In this document: in pieces, positions 43,339 to 55,700 of the stretch | How the letters are laid out: the number at the start of each line of letters is the position of its first letter | Numbering within the stretch: the first letter of the stretch is position 1 | Translations under genes and position numbers: made by a program | NCBI GenBank assembly: GCA_027923505.1 | Contig: BROI01000006.1 | Location: 930,001 to 994,000 of the forward strand | Length of the DNA stretch: 64,000 nucleotides | Origin: Mayamaea pseudoterrestris | Taxonomy: Eukaryota; Bacillariophyta; Bacillariophyceae; Sellaphorales; Sellaphoraceae | Reading direction: 5' to 3' | The notes under the pieces: generated by a model | The model's database searches: none | Told to the model about the DNA's origin: nothing | What the model saw: only the letters and a program-made list of their open reading frames with translations

Positions 43339-44847
43339 CTACTCACTCACCTCTTGGATGCTCACCAACTCTGCTGCCAGCCCCTCATGTATAAGACTTC
43401 CAAGCGCCGCTGCCGCTGCAACTGCTGCTCCGTCGATATCGCAAGGTTTTTCTTCGTCATTCTCAAGTGCCTGAATAAAGTACATGACTTCCTTATCGTC
43501 GCCTGGCATTGCGTTTGCGATTGGCGGAGACTTGGCAATTGAATGACAATCATTATGCACTGGTAAGCCTTCCTCTTCCTGGCCAAACATGACCGTAGAG
43601 TCACTCGCGAAAGTGAAAGAATTAAGCATCTCATTGTGCGCGTCTTGATCATTAGCAGCATACACATCAGGATCATCATTCGCCTTCTTCTCCTCCCCAC
43701 TTTCGATCTCATCGACAGTAAGATTTGCCGCTGCTACTGCACCCGTAATCAACGCAGATTGCGATCCATTTGCATTTTTCAAAGATGTTTCTAGTTCATG
43801 GCGAGCGTACAGAAAGCTCTTGAAGGCTTGTTCAAGATGGAGCTGCGTTGCAATCAAGTATTTATTCGAACTTGAGTGTGCGAGTTGGCACTGGTGAAAA
43901 TTTGCCGAAAGCTTGTTAATGCTTATATTCAACGTATCAATCTCAGTGTCTTTAAGCTCCAAGACTTCTCGTAGCGCATGAACATGTTGCTGCGACTGTT
44001 GTAGATCACTTTGCGTTTGTTCAAACTTGTGCTCGAGCTCTCGATTCTTCACCTTCCATGTTTCTTCTACCAGATGAAAGGCGTTAATGATTGTCTCCTG
44101 CTCGGATAACTGCGACGTCAAGTTCAATATTGTTCCAGTCAATTTGTCAGCTTCTCCTCGTAAAACGCTGTGTCGCTCATGTTCCACTCTGATATCGTCG
44201 TCATGTTGCTTCCGCATCGCCTCGAGCTCATTGGCATGCTCCTGCTCGACTTGCTCTAACTCGTTTTGATGTGTCAAACGGACCGCCTGATATGTTTCGG
44301 TTGCCCGCGTCAAGCTCTCCAGCACAATCTTTTGATCGTCATACTCCAAAAGCTCCGTTTCATGCAACACATCCAGAGGAGTCCGTCCCGATTGATCCGC
44401 CGCTTGTAAGGCGGAAACATTGGCGGCAATGAGTAGATTCACAACTTCCGGAGCCGCTCCACACTCCACGGCCAGATGCAGCGGCAAGGATCCAAACTGC
44501 GTCGGCTTGGATGCACTCTCGGAAAAGACGCTCAACAAGTGACTCACGAGCCAGGCTGGTGCCTGCCGTCGACAAGCTTCGTGAATGGGGAGTCGTTGCC
44601 AGACGCTCCAGACAAAGGTTGTTCCAATCGTGCCAGTGCTCTTGATCCACGTTCGGACTTGGCGAGGCGACTCCTTGGCAATGGAGAAGGCAAGCTTCCA
44701 ATTGCTTTCCTCAATCGCGGCGAATAGAGGACTTCCGCTGTTTTCGTGGTAGAATGCGAATTGTTCCAAGACAATTTCTTCGGTGCCGTCGTCATTTTCT
44801 TTGTCGTCACCATTGCGATTGTCGTTCGCTTGTCGAATGGATTCCAT
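43339..44847 (-). CDS. Ankyrin-repeat and coiled-coil protein (502 aa)
   Basis: ATG at 44847, 502 aa. Residues about 35-165 hold degenerate ankyrin repeats: SPLFAAIEESNWKLAFSIAK, RLPIHEACRRQAPAWLVSHLL, SLPLHLAVECGAAPEVVNLLI and a final SGRTPLDVL. Residues about 185-350 form a long coiled coil (NELEQVEQEHANELEAMRKQ and onward). The last 120 residues are acidic and low in complexity. Such ankyrin plus coiled-coil proteins form a large family in diatoms with unknown roles, presumably in protein binding. It stands between P4 and P5. Nothing suggests an enzyme. Confidence 0.85.
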   Translation of the reverse strand: MESIRQANDNRNGDDKENDDGTEEIVLEQFAFYHENSGSPLFAAIEESNWKLAFSIAKESPRQVRTWIKSTGTIGTTFVWSVWQRLPIHEACRRQAPAWLVSHLLSVFSESASKPTQFGSLPLHLAVECGAAPEVVNLLIAANVSALQAADQSGRTPLDVLHETELLEYDDQKIVLESLTRATETYQAVRLTHQNELEQVEQEHANELEAMRKQHDDDIRVEHERHSVLRGEADKLTGTILNLTSQLSEQETIINAFHLVEETWKVKNRELEHKFEQTQSDLQQSQQHVHALREVLELKDTEIDTLNISINKLSANFHQCQLAHSSSNKYLIATQLHLEQAFKSFLYARHELETSLKNANGSQSALITGAVAAANLTVDEIESGEEKKANDDPDVYAANDQDAHNEMLNSFTFASDSTVMFGQEEEGLPVHNDCHSIAKSPPIANAMPGDDKEVMYFIQALENDEEKPCDIDGAAVAAAAALGSLIHEGLAAELVSIQEVSE

Positions 44848-45623
44848 TATCTAAAACGCTAATGTATAGCTGCAGCTACTTTCAACAATAAGATGTACCG
44901 TAGGAGCGAATCGTCGTTTGCGATGTTAGACACGGATGATGTTGTATGCGTTGATGCGGCGGCGCCACACGGAATCATCGAAACTCATAATCCTTGACGC
45001 CATTCACCACGCGGACGTAACACGACGGAAACTTGTAATGTTCGCTCCTCCATGCCAAGCGTGTCGGAGACGTTTCGAAAAAGGTGCTTGGTGGAACGCG
45101 TGATGAACGTTGCCGTCACGCTTCGATGAGAGAAAATAATGTGAGCGCCAAACGGCTCATGCGTTCCAACCGCCACAGCCACTTTGCTCTCAAGCGATCG
45201 AAAATTACGGTCGGTTTTCTCGTTCAGCTTAAAAACAATCCAGATTGCTTTGACCAAATTTAATTTAATAATAGATGATGGTCAGCTTTCTTTTAGGAGC
45301 AGCAATCGAATGCATGGTGGTTGTTTCAAGACGCTATTGCGAGCAAGCCTGGACGTTCGACGAAGCCTGGACATTCGACGAAGCCTAGATAAAACAGCTG
45401 GTCATTTTTAAAACGTCAATGACGTTGTGGCAAGACTCGCGGAGTGTGACGATGGGTTGCAGTTTCGCACAATGGCCATGAACAAAACGGACTGGACCGG
45501 ACTGCTTGACATTGAAATCATACCCTCAGATACCGTCGTAAAAGCCAAGTAAGCCGATAGATCCATCACACTCAGTACGCTACATCTGTAAAGCCCGTCA
45601 GTACAAACGACCCTTTTTCTATC
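44848..45623. other. Intergenic spacer between ankyrin gene and P5
   Basis: 776 bp between divergent genes. A minus-strand frame at 44985-45257 is open for 90 codons but begins with TTG, and an overlapping frame ends in WRSEHYKF...DYEFR. Either could be a remnant or an unseen exon, but no join with GT/AG and phase was found. A direct repeat of about 18 bp (CGACGAAGCCTGGACATT) lies at 45358-45390. Confidence 0.35.
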
Positions 45624-47033
45624 ATGACGAGCAGCAGCAGCCAGAAGGAATTCACCTTTCCAGTCGCCAGCACCAAGAATAGCCTTCGCGTCGTGCGACC
45701 GACGCGCAACCTTGGCGAGGCGCTCAAGGCAACGGCAAGCAGCAGCAAGAGCCGCAGCGGATCAGGAACCACGGCAAGCATGTCCGTCTCGTCGCGCAGT
45801 GAAATGTCGAGTGCTTCCAAAAAGTATACGCTGGCGCCGACGCGAAACAGTAGTAACAGCAATCATCATGGCAGCAACTCATCGCTATCCAATGCAAATA
45901 CTGCCATGCAGCGACGAAAGGAGCGACGGCAGCAGTCGGCATCGTCTGGAAAACCCATCGAGGCGCTCCCCGGCGGATCGTTTCACGCGTCCTTTCACTA
46001 TCAATCTACTTCAGAGCCTGACGACGATGACGACGACGCCTTTGAGAATCAAGACGAATGGTGGGATGAACAACATCATGGAACATCTTCAGACTTTGCA
46101 GCTGCAACGAATGAACGTAGAAATTCAATTCAGGTTCGAAAGACCAAGGTGCATCCAGAGGAATTTGGTGCCAACAATAACAAAAGTACAGCTAGCTCTT
46201 TGTTGAACGCTCGCCACAAGGAATCATTAGCAGCTGCACCAAAAGCGTCATCGAGTCGAAGACTAGATCAGGCACTGGCGAGTCAAAAGCCGCTGGCTGC
46301 GACTCCAGGCGACTGCTGCAAGTCGGTGCAAAGCAGCATGAGCTCGCGCGGCCGCAAACTCGAAAGCAGCGGCAGCAGGGCTCCAACCTCGCGCAGCGTG
46401 TCACGGAGTGGGCGCTCGAGTCTTGCCGTTCCAACGTCCAGTCTACTGGGAACATCATCCGTCGTCGAGTCGCCAGCGAAAGCATCATCGACACGTACTA
46501 GCGTAACTCGATCTTCGCGGCCCCGCGGCAAGAGTGTGGAAGCGCCGCGCGTCAATACGTTGCTGAGTCATGGGCGACCGCAGCGAAAAACTGGAGCTAC
46601 AAGTAGCGCGGGATCGGTCGTATCCGCGCCGGCGCAAATGAATGGACGGGTCAAGGTTGGTCGAGTGGCGCGGCCGAGTGGCAATGCAAGTAGTAGTACA
46701 AGTGCAGCCAACACGAGTGGCACGACTACTTCATCATCGTCATCAGCTGCGAATCGATATGGGTTCCCATCCTGTTTCTCTGGCAATGGCAGCTGTCGAA
46801 ATCTGGAAGCCTCCACGCATACAGTTTCCTTTGATCCATTTGCAGTGTCAGAGCACGAGCAGCGCCAACACCAAAAGGAACGCACGGCGCAACTTCCGCT
46901 GCAAGTTCAACGCAAGGGCAAGTATAGTGACAAGGAAAAAATGCTTCGCAAAATTAAAGAAATTGGAATATCAGAACACATGCTACAGAATATGAAGCAG
47001 GCTGGTTTGGTCATTACGGAAACGAAACGATGA
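45624..47033 (+). CDS. P5: smallest disordered family member (469 aa)
   Basis: ATG at 45624, 469 aa, single exon. The body is very rich in Ser, Arg, Ala and Thr (runs such as ASSKSRSGSGT, SVSRSGRSSLA). An acidic-Trp stretch FENQDEWWDEQHH lies near residue 140. RRQQSASSGKP resembles the R-x-x-S motif of its relatives, and RKTKVHPEEFG near residue 172 may be a weak form of the basic-DLG motif. The C-terminus is KMLRKIKEIGISEHMLQNMKQAGLVITETKR, the family motif. No known domain, signal or membrane helix. Satellite D starts about 110 bp downstream. Confidence 0.83.
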   Translation: MTSSSSQKEFTFPVASTKNSLRVVRPTRNLGEALKATASSSKSRSGSGTTASMSVSSRSEMSSASKKYTLAPTRNSSNSNHHGSNSSLSNANTAMQRRKERRQQSASSGKPIEALPGGSFHASFHYQSTSEPDDDDDDAFENQDEWWDEQHHGTSSDFAAATNERRNSIQVRKTKVHPEEFGANNNKSTASSLLNARHKESLAAAPKASSSRRLDQALASQKPLAATPGDCCKSVQSSMSSRGRKLESSGSRAPTSRSVSRSGRSSLAVPTSSLLGTSSVVESPAKASSTRTSVTRSSRPRGKSVEAPRVNTLLSHGRPQRKTGATSSAGSVVSAPAQMNGRVKVGRVARPSGNASSSTSAANTSGTTTSSSSSAANRYGFPSCFSGNGSCRNLEASTHTVSFDPFAVSEHEQRQHQKERTAQLPLQVQRKGKYSDKEKMLRKIKEIGISEHMLQNMKQAGLVITETKR

Positions 47034-47139
47034 ACGAGCCCTGCGTCGCCATTCAGTACCAAGCAGTTGTGATTAGCTACTACTAATTCATACAAAGTGG
47101 CATGCCAGAATGGTACGCATAACCTAGAATACAAAGAAA

Positions 47140-50100
47140 TTTCAGTTTGTAGTTAATCTAAGCTCATAGCCTTGTCTATGAGGGAGTGGGGCCCAACAAC
47201 ATGCCATGAGACTCCGCACATTCAGTGTTAACAAAAGGTTAAATTTGCCAGCAATGCATCCTTCTTGGCTCCAGGGATGATCAGTGTTGCCTGCTGAACC
47301 TGCCAATTCCATTGAATTCATGTTTGTTGACATGATGGGGCCAATGAGGTGGTTAAGTTGCACCTCCAGTCAATTTCATCACCATGTATGCCATGGTGAG
47401 ACTTAGCGGATCCAACAACTTGTTGGATCTGCTAGCAGTGCACCTCAAATTGCACTTCAGACTGCCAGAATTGGCCTGCCAATACTGGAATACAACGACC
47501 ACTGTGTTTCAATCTGATTAGGACTCAAAGGCTTGTCACCATGGGTGCGGAACCCATCCCTTTGCCATGAGCTTCCGCACATTCAACCAATGGTTGAATG
47601 TGCCAGCGGTGCACCCTTTTTGGCTACATGGATTATCAGCGCTGCCTTCTGAGCCGTGAAATCCTTTCCAATTCATGATTGGTGTCATGATGGGCCAATA
47701 ATTTGGTCAGTTGCACCCATCCCAGTCTCCATCACCATGTATGCCATGGTGCAACTCGGCTTGCAGATCCAACAACTTGTTGGATCTGCTAGCAGTGCAC
47801 CTCAAGTGGCACTTCAGACTGCCAGAACGGCCTGCCGAAACTGGAATACAAAGCGAATTGTGTTTCCATTTGATTAGGACTCAAAGGCTTGTCACCATGG
47901 GTGTGGAACCCATCCCTTTGCTAATGAGCTTCCGCACATTCAACCAATGGTTGAATGTGCCAGCGGTGCACCCTTTTTGGCTACAGGGATCATCAGCGCT
48001 GCCTTCTGAGCCCTGAAATCCTTTCCAATTCATGATTGGTGTCATGATTGGCCAATAATTTGGTCAGTTGCACCCATCCCAGTCTCCATCAAAATTGAAT
48101 GCCATGGTGCGACTCCGCTTGCAGATCCAACAACTTGTTGGATCTGCTAGCAGTGCACCTCAAGTGGCACTTCAGACTGCCAGAATGGCCTGCCAATACT
48201 GGAATACAATGAGCATTGTGATTCCATTTGATTAGGACTATAAGGCTTGTCACCATTGGTGCGGAACCCATCCCTTTGCCACAAGCTTCCACACATTCAA
48301 CCAATGGTTGAATGTGCCAGCGGTGCACCCTTTTTGGCTACAGGGATCATCAGCGCTGCCTTCTGAGCCCTGAAATCCTTTCCAATTCATGTTTGGTGTC
48401 ATGATTGGCCAATGATCTGGTCAGTTGCACCCATTCCTGTCTCCACCACCATGTATGCCATGGTGCGACTCAGCTTGCAGATCCAACAACTTGTTGGATC
48501 TGCTAGCAGTGCACCTCAAGTGGCACTTCAGACTGCCAGAATGGCCTGCCAATACTGGAATACAATGAGCATTGTGATTCCATTTGATTAGGACTATAAG
48601 GCTTGTCACCATTGGTGCGGAACCCATCCCTTTGCCATGAGCTTCCGCACATTCAACCAATGGTTGAATGTGCCAGTGGTGCACCCTTTTTGGCTACAGG
48701 GATCATCAGCGCTGCCTTCTGAGCCATGAAATCCTTTCCAATTCATGATTGGTGTCATGATGGGCCAATAATATGGTCAGTTGCACCCATCCCAGTCTCC
48801 ACCACCATGTATGCCATGGTGCGACTGAGCTTGCAGATCCAACAACTTGTCGGATCTGCTAGCAGTGTACCTCAAGTGGCACTTCAGACTGCCGGAACGG
48901 CCTGCCAGTACTGGAATACAAAACGCATTGTGTTTCCATTTGATTAGGACCCAAAGGCTTGTCACCATGGGTGTGGAACCCATCCCTTTGCCATGAGCTT
49001 CCGCACATTCAACCAATGGTTGAATGTGCCAGCGGTGCACCCTTTTTGGCTACAGGGATCATCAGCGCTGCCTTCTGAGCCCTGAAATCCTTTCCAATTC
49101 ATGATTGGTGTCATGATGGGCCAATAATTTGGTCAGTTGCACCCATCCCAGTCTCCACCACCATGTATGCCATGGTGCGACTCCGCTTGCAGATCCAACA
49201 ACTTGTTGGATCTGCTAGCAGTGCACCTCAAGTGGCACTTCAGACTGCCAGAACGGCCTGCCAATACTGGAATACAAAGCGAATTGTGTTTCCATTTGAT
49301 TAGGACTCAAAGGCTTGTCACCATGGGTGCGGAACCCATCCCTTTGCTAATGAGCTTCCGCACATTCAACCAATGGTTGAATGTGCCAGCGGTGCACCCT
49401 TTTTGGCTACAGGGATCATCAGCGCTGCCTTCTGAGCCCTGAAATCCTTTCCAATTTATGATTGGTGTCATGATGGGCCAATGATTTGGTCAGTTGCACC
49501 CATCCCAGTCTCCACCACCATGTATGCCATGGTGTGACTGAGTTGCAGATCCAACAACTTGTCGGATCTGCTAGCAGTGTACCTCAAGTGGCACTTCAGA
49601 CTGCGGGAACGGCCTGCCAATACTGGAATACAAAACGCATTGTGTTTCGTTTGATTAAGACTCAAAGGCATGTCACCATGGGTGCGGAACCCATCCCTTT
49701 GCCACGAGCTTCTGCACATTCAACCAATGGTTGAATGTGCCAGCGGTGCACCCTTTTTGGCTACAGGGATCATCAGCGCTGCCTTCTGAGCCCTGAAATC
49801 CTTTCCAATTCATGTTTGATGTAATGATTGGCCAATGATCTGGTCAGTTGCACCCATTCCTATCTCCACCACCATGTATGCCATGGTGCGACTCAGCTTG
49901 CAGATTTAACAACTTGTTGGATCTGCTAGCAGTGCACCTCAAGTGGCACTTCAGACTGCCAGAATGGCCTGCCAATACTGGAATACAATGAGCATTGTGA
50001 TTCCATTTGATTAGGACTCAAAGGCTTGTCACCATTGGTGCGGAACCCATCCCTTTGCCATGAGCTTCCGCACATTCAACCAATGGTTGAATGTGCCAGC

Positions 50101-52590
50101 GGTGCACCCTTTTTGGCTACAGGGATCATCAGCGCTGCCTTCTGAGCCCTGAAATCCTTTCCAATTCATGATTGGTGTCATGATGAGCCAATAATTTGGT
50201 CAGTTGCACCCATCCCAGTCTCCACCACCATGTATGCCATGGTGTGACTGAGTTGCAGATCCAACAACTTGTCGGATCTGCTAGCAGTGTACCTCAAGTG
50301 GCACTTCAGACTGCCGGAACGGCCTGCCAGTACTGGAATACAAAACGCATTGTGTTTCCTTTGATTAGGACCCAAAGGCTTGTCACGATGGGTGTGGAAC
50401 CCATCCCTTTGCCATGAGCTTCCGCACATTCAACCAATGGTTGAATGTGCCAGCGGTGCACCCTTTTTGGCTACAGGGATCATCAGCGCTGCCTTCTGAG
50501 CCCTGAAATCCTTTCCAATTTATGATTGGTGTCATGATGGGCCAATGATTTGGTCAGTTGTACCCATTCCAGTGTCCACCACCATGTATGCCATGGTGAG
50601 ACTCAGCTTGCAAGTTTAACAACTTGTTGGATCTACTAGCAGCGCACCTCAAGTGGCACTTCAGACTGCCAGAATGGCCTGCCAATACTGGAATACAATG
50701 ACCATTGTGTTTCCATTTGATTAGGACGCAAAGGTTTGTCACCATGGGTGTGGAACCCATCCCTTTGCCATGAGCTTCCGCACATTCAACCAATGGTTGA
50801 ATGTGCCAGCGGTGCACCCTTTTTGGCTACAGGGATCATCAGCGCTGCCTACTGAGCCCTGAAATCCTTTCCAATTCATGATTGGTGTCATGATGGGCCA
50901 ATGATTTGGTCATTTGCACCCATTCCTGTCTCCACCACCATGTATGCCATGGTGCGACTCATGGATCTGCTAGCAGTGCACCTCAAGTGGCACTTCAGAC
51001 TGCCAGAATGGCCTGCCAATACTGGAATACATAGCGAATTGTGTTTCCATTTGATTAAGACTCAAAGGCTTGTCACCATGGGTGTGGAACCCATCCCTTT
51101 GCCATGAGCTTCCGCACATTCAACCAATGGTTGAATGTGCCAGCGGTGCACCCTTTTTGGCTACAGGGATCATCAGCGCTGCCTACTGAGCCCTGAAATC
51201 CTTTCCAATTCATGATTGGTGTCATGATGGGCCAATGATTTGGTCAGTTGTACCCATTCCAGTGTCCACCACCATGTATGCCATTGTGAGACTGAGCTTG
51301 CAGATCCAACAACTTGTTGGATCTACTAGCAGTGCACCTCAAGTGGCACTTCAGACTGCCAGAATGGCCTGCCAATACTGGAATACATAGCGAATTGCGA
51401 TTCCATTTGATTAGGACTCAAAGGCTTGTCACCATGGGTGTGGAACCCATCCCTTTGCCATGAGCTTCCGCACATTCAACCAATGGTTGAATGTGCCATC
51501 AGTGCACCCTTTTTGGCTACAAGAGTCATCAGCGCTGCCGTTTGAGCCTGAAATCCTTTCCAATTCATGTTTGGTGTCATGATTGGCCAATGATTTGGTC
51601 AATTACACTCATTCCAGTCTCCACCTCCATGTATGCCATGGTGAGACTGAGCTTGCAGAACCAACAACTTGTTGGATCTGCTAGCAGTGCAACTCAAGTG
51701 ACACTTCAGACTGCCAGAACGGCCAGCCAATACTGGAATACAAAACGACCTGTGTTTCCATTCAATTAGGACTCAAAGGCTTGTCCCCATGGGTGTTGAA
51801 CCCATCCCTTTGCCACAAGCTTCCGCACATTCAACCAATGGTTGAATGTGCCAGCAGTGCACCCTTTTTGGCTACAGGGATCATCAGCGCTGCCTTCTGA
51901 GCCCTGAAATCCTTTCCAATTCATGATTGGCGTCATGATGGGCCAATGATTTGGTCAGTTGTACCCATTCCAGTCTCCACCACCATGTATGCCATGGTGA
52001 GACTCAGCTTGCAGATCCAACAACTTGTTGGATCTACTAGCAGTGCACCTCAAGTGGCACTTCAGACTGCCGGAACGGCCTGCCAATACTGGAATACAAA
52101 GCGAATTGTGTTTCCATTTGATTAGGACTCAAAGGCTTGTCACCATGGGTGTGGAACCCATCCCTTTGCCATGAGCTTCTGCACATTCAACCGATGTTTG
52201 AATGTGCCGGCGGTGCACCCTTTTTGGCTACAGGGATCATCAGCGCTGCCTTCTGAGCCCAACAAATCTAATCCAGGCATGTTTACTGACATGATGGGGC
52301 CAATGGTTTGGTCAGTTGCACCGCAAAGTCAGTTTTCATCACCATGTATGCCATGGTAAGACTTAGCGGATCCAACATCTTGTTGGATCTACTACCAGTG
52401 CATCTCAGTAACCAATCTGACTGCCAGAATGGTCCCCAGACCAAAAAAAGACCATTCAGTTTATAGTTGATTTAAACTCATACTCATAGTTTTGTCAATG
52501 AGGATGTGGGACCCATCAACATGCCATGAGACTCCGCAAATTCAACATAAGGTTGAACGTGCCAGCAGTGCACCCTTCTTTGTTAAGGTA
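47140..52590. repeat. Tandem satellite D, 357-bp unit, about 15 copies with variant end units
   Basis: GGCTTGTCACCATGGGTG-like anchors recur from 47530 to 52137 at 355-358 bp, with one 330-bp unit near 50960 that lacks an internal segment. Each unit carries several dyads: CATTCAACC/GGTTGAATG, CCAACAA/TTGTTGG and ACCATG/CATGGT. Central units are close to each other. The two ends (about 47140-47400 and 52260-52590) are a diverged variant that the ends share with each other (CAACATGCCATGAGACTCCG at both). Frames of 70-100 codons recur on both strands but 357 bp units are broken by stops and indels, so no protein is called. Confidence 0.93.
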
Positions 52591-52766
52591 TTTTGTGCTA
52601 TTATTGAAAATGAGACCAACCACTCATATCTTTTATTGATAGCTCAATAATTCGTGAGTGCAGTCACTTTGCCATAACAAGCTACTGCGGCATACTGTTA
52701 AAATGTACTTCTACTTTATATTAATTCATCGACTGGTCTATGTCCCTATGAAGACAAAAGGTGTGG

Positions 52767-55700
52767 TTACATGTCGCGATAGGATCGCTCCAAAGAACTG
52801 ACAACGATCAGTGCCTCCTGTGTTCTGTCCAGATTTGTAGTCTTACTGCTACCAATTGAGTTGTCGGTGACTGTCGGCTGATCGCTGTACTCGAATGTCG
52901 ATACAATTCGCTTACTATTTTTCCACTGATACAATACATCATTCTCGCCAGTGTAGCCGTAGAACAAGCCATTGCGCAAGCAAAACAATAGAAATTGTCG
53001 CCAGACGAAGTCGCGCATCATGGTACGGGGGTCGCCCACCACAATGAAAAGCTTCTGCGCTCGAGTCATGGCCACGTTAGAACGCTTTGGTTGATTAAAC
53101 ATTCCCATGCTATGCTGAACGTCATGGCCCACTAGGTTCCAGTTACTTCGAGTTAAACTGAGAAGAATCACATCCCGTTCAACGGCCTGATAGTCTTCGA
53201 CGAGGCCAACGTTGACAGCTCCCAATCCTCGTTGCCGCAGCAAATCACGAATCAGTACGACTTGCGCGCGGAACGGTGCCATGATCCCAATGGATTGCGT
53301 GGACACTTCTAAACTCGTTAGCTCAGCTGCCAATTCGACAACGACTTTAGCTTCATCCTCGTTCTGCCACGAGTTGCCAGCAAACCCAGATTGTATCGTA
53401 ACAGACCTGTCAGCACCCTTGACACCCCGCAAGTGAATCGGCCAACCATACTGCTTCTTCGCGCTAATAACATGCGGCACTGGATCCGACTGCGTCCCAT
53501 CTGAAACCACAACCACTGGCTCAGTTTGTAATTCTAAACGTCGAAGTTTTTCGCACCATCCCAGTCCGTCATTGATTGGAACTGCACTCTGCAACTTATC
53601 GTAGTAGAATAGGGCACTTGGCATCATCAGAAACGATGGATGTCCGCGATAATTGATTGTCAAGAAAATTGATAGGTTGTCTCGAAACGAAAGCTGGATA
53701 AAGTCAAGCATGCAGACCATGTCGGGTCCGAGCAAATGATTGTTGCCACCGCCAAGAGCCCCAACTGGTCGAAGGAGGAGGCGCTCCATCCAGGATTTAC
53801 CCATGCCGGCAGTCCGCGCCTGCGAAGAATATACCGAGGGTGATAGTTGCCGTGGGTCTCCACAGAGAACCAATTCCGCTTTGCGTACGCCAGGCGCTGT
53901 ATCAGCAACAACCGACACCGGAATAAGGGACTCGGGCTCTGTCGCTTGGGCCGCCTCGTCAATGAACAAATGAGTAAAATGGCACGAGTCAATTCCTTTC
54001 AAAATCACATCAACGTTGCATGACGCGCCAGCTTGTGCCACGTAATTAGCAAGATCTTTGCGGCGCACTCGAAGCTGCTGATTCGTCAAACCCTCCCCGT
54101 ACAGTATATGAGCGTCTTCGCATGTCGAAACAATCACCTTGAAGGCAAACAAGTCTTTACGCGACGGTATGCAAAATTCGCCCAATCCACCTGTGAGTTG
54201 TCGCGTGTATCCAAGAACTTGGACTGGAACAGTTTCAACTGCTCGTGAGCTGTCATAAAGTCGAAATAGTTGCAGTCGATCCAAATGTTTGCTAAGCCGC
54301 GTGATAATGTTGTCAGCTGCAGCATGTGACGGCGTGCACATCAAGATATGCGCCGACGGATCTGATGCCAGAACATGGCGGACGGCTGCCAGTTGGGTGT
54401 TGGTCTTGCCAGTCCCCGCTGGCCCTGTAAGAATGATCGGGCTCCGCATCGTGCCGAATTCAATATGGCGCGTGCGACGCAACACGAGTTTGAGAAAGTC
54501 TCGCTGCTGCAAATTCAAGTCTTCCGAATAGACGACTCCATGATCAAGCGGAACATCGTCGTTAGGCAAGACTGGAGCCAAAGACGGATATATGATCGGT
54601 GATAAATAGTCCAACGGCTGTTTGTAGAGCCAGTCTAATGCCGTAAGACATCTCGCGTGCTTCGTCACTTGGGGAACAAAGCGTATGTTGAACGTCGACA
54701 ACAGGGACGCCGCTGCCGTGAACAAAACGTTGTGCTTTGTTTGGTCAACCCATGTGCCGTGCACCAGGTCACCTTTTCGTTGAATTGATTGCACTGTGCA
54801 AAATATTTCAATAATGACGGGAGGGAAAAATCCAGCCGCCCGGCCCACTGCTGGATTGATGGGCAAGGCGATCGGACGCATCGAACGAACCAACATGACA
54901 TCGCCCACCTGCAGGGGTGGATTCGCGTCGGCAATACCAAGCACCGTCGTGGAGCAAACGTATACAACTGAGTCATCCTTCGTTTGCGCATGAAACGTGA
55001 CGGGGTGGTTGTACTGGGAGTATCGCTCGTAGAGCAACGCCATTTCTTGTCGCTCCGTGGTCAATAATCTGTCAAAGGTTGAACAGTAGCTCCCTAAATC
55101 CAAAGCGCTCTCTACTTGCGGCAGAGGAGGCAATTCATTGCTCGTCAAAGTCCCCATCAGTTTGCGGTGCCGGTGCTCTATGGCAAAGTAAAGCGAGTCG
55201 TCAACTGGAATAGTTCGGAAAGGACAGAGCTCATTATCGGGTACGGAAGCAAATTGCTGTGGAACCAAGATTACATCGCGACCAAACTGCATGCACGGTG
55301 GAGCAGATGCATACATGCGTGTGGCAAAAACTTCATTGATACGTCGAAATGATTCTGGCACATAGTTGGCGCTCAAGAGAGATGTCGATGCCAACTTCGT
55401 CGTAATCATTCCAATTTTATTGCCCTTCCCCTGAGGCTCTTTCGTCATGTTCTTGCTATTTCCCGGTAACTTGCCATTATATTCTGCAGCATCAGCTACG
55501 TGGGTCGCTATGGTCTGCAAAGCCGAATCAGCTTTCGAAGAACTCGCAGCAATCACCTTCTCAGACTTGCTTGGGGATTTTTCAATATGAGGATTGCTGC
55601 TTTCTGCATTCTTTTCAATGTCAGCGTTCCCGCCATTTGCGCAAGAGAGCGATGTGTCTTTTATATTATATAAAATCGTTTCAGAACTACCGCCACACTC

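Noticed and set aside
44985-45257. 90-codon minus-strand frame as a gene or an exon
   Set aside because: No ATG and no consistent GT/AG join could be found; left as a possible remnant in the spacer entry.
30693-47033. P family as SR splicing factors or silaffins
   Set aside because: No RRM domain for SR proteins; no signal peptide or KXXK repeat pattern for silaffins. The shared C-terminal motif fits neither.
47656-51769. 70-100 aa frames in satellite D on both strands
   Set aside because: They follow the repeat, change with every indel and have no start context or domain.
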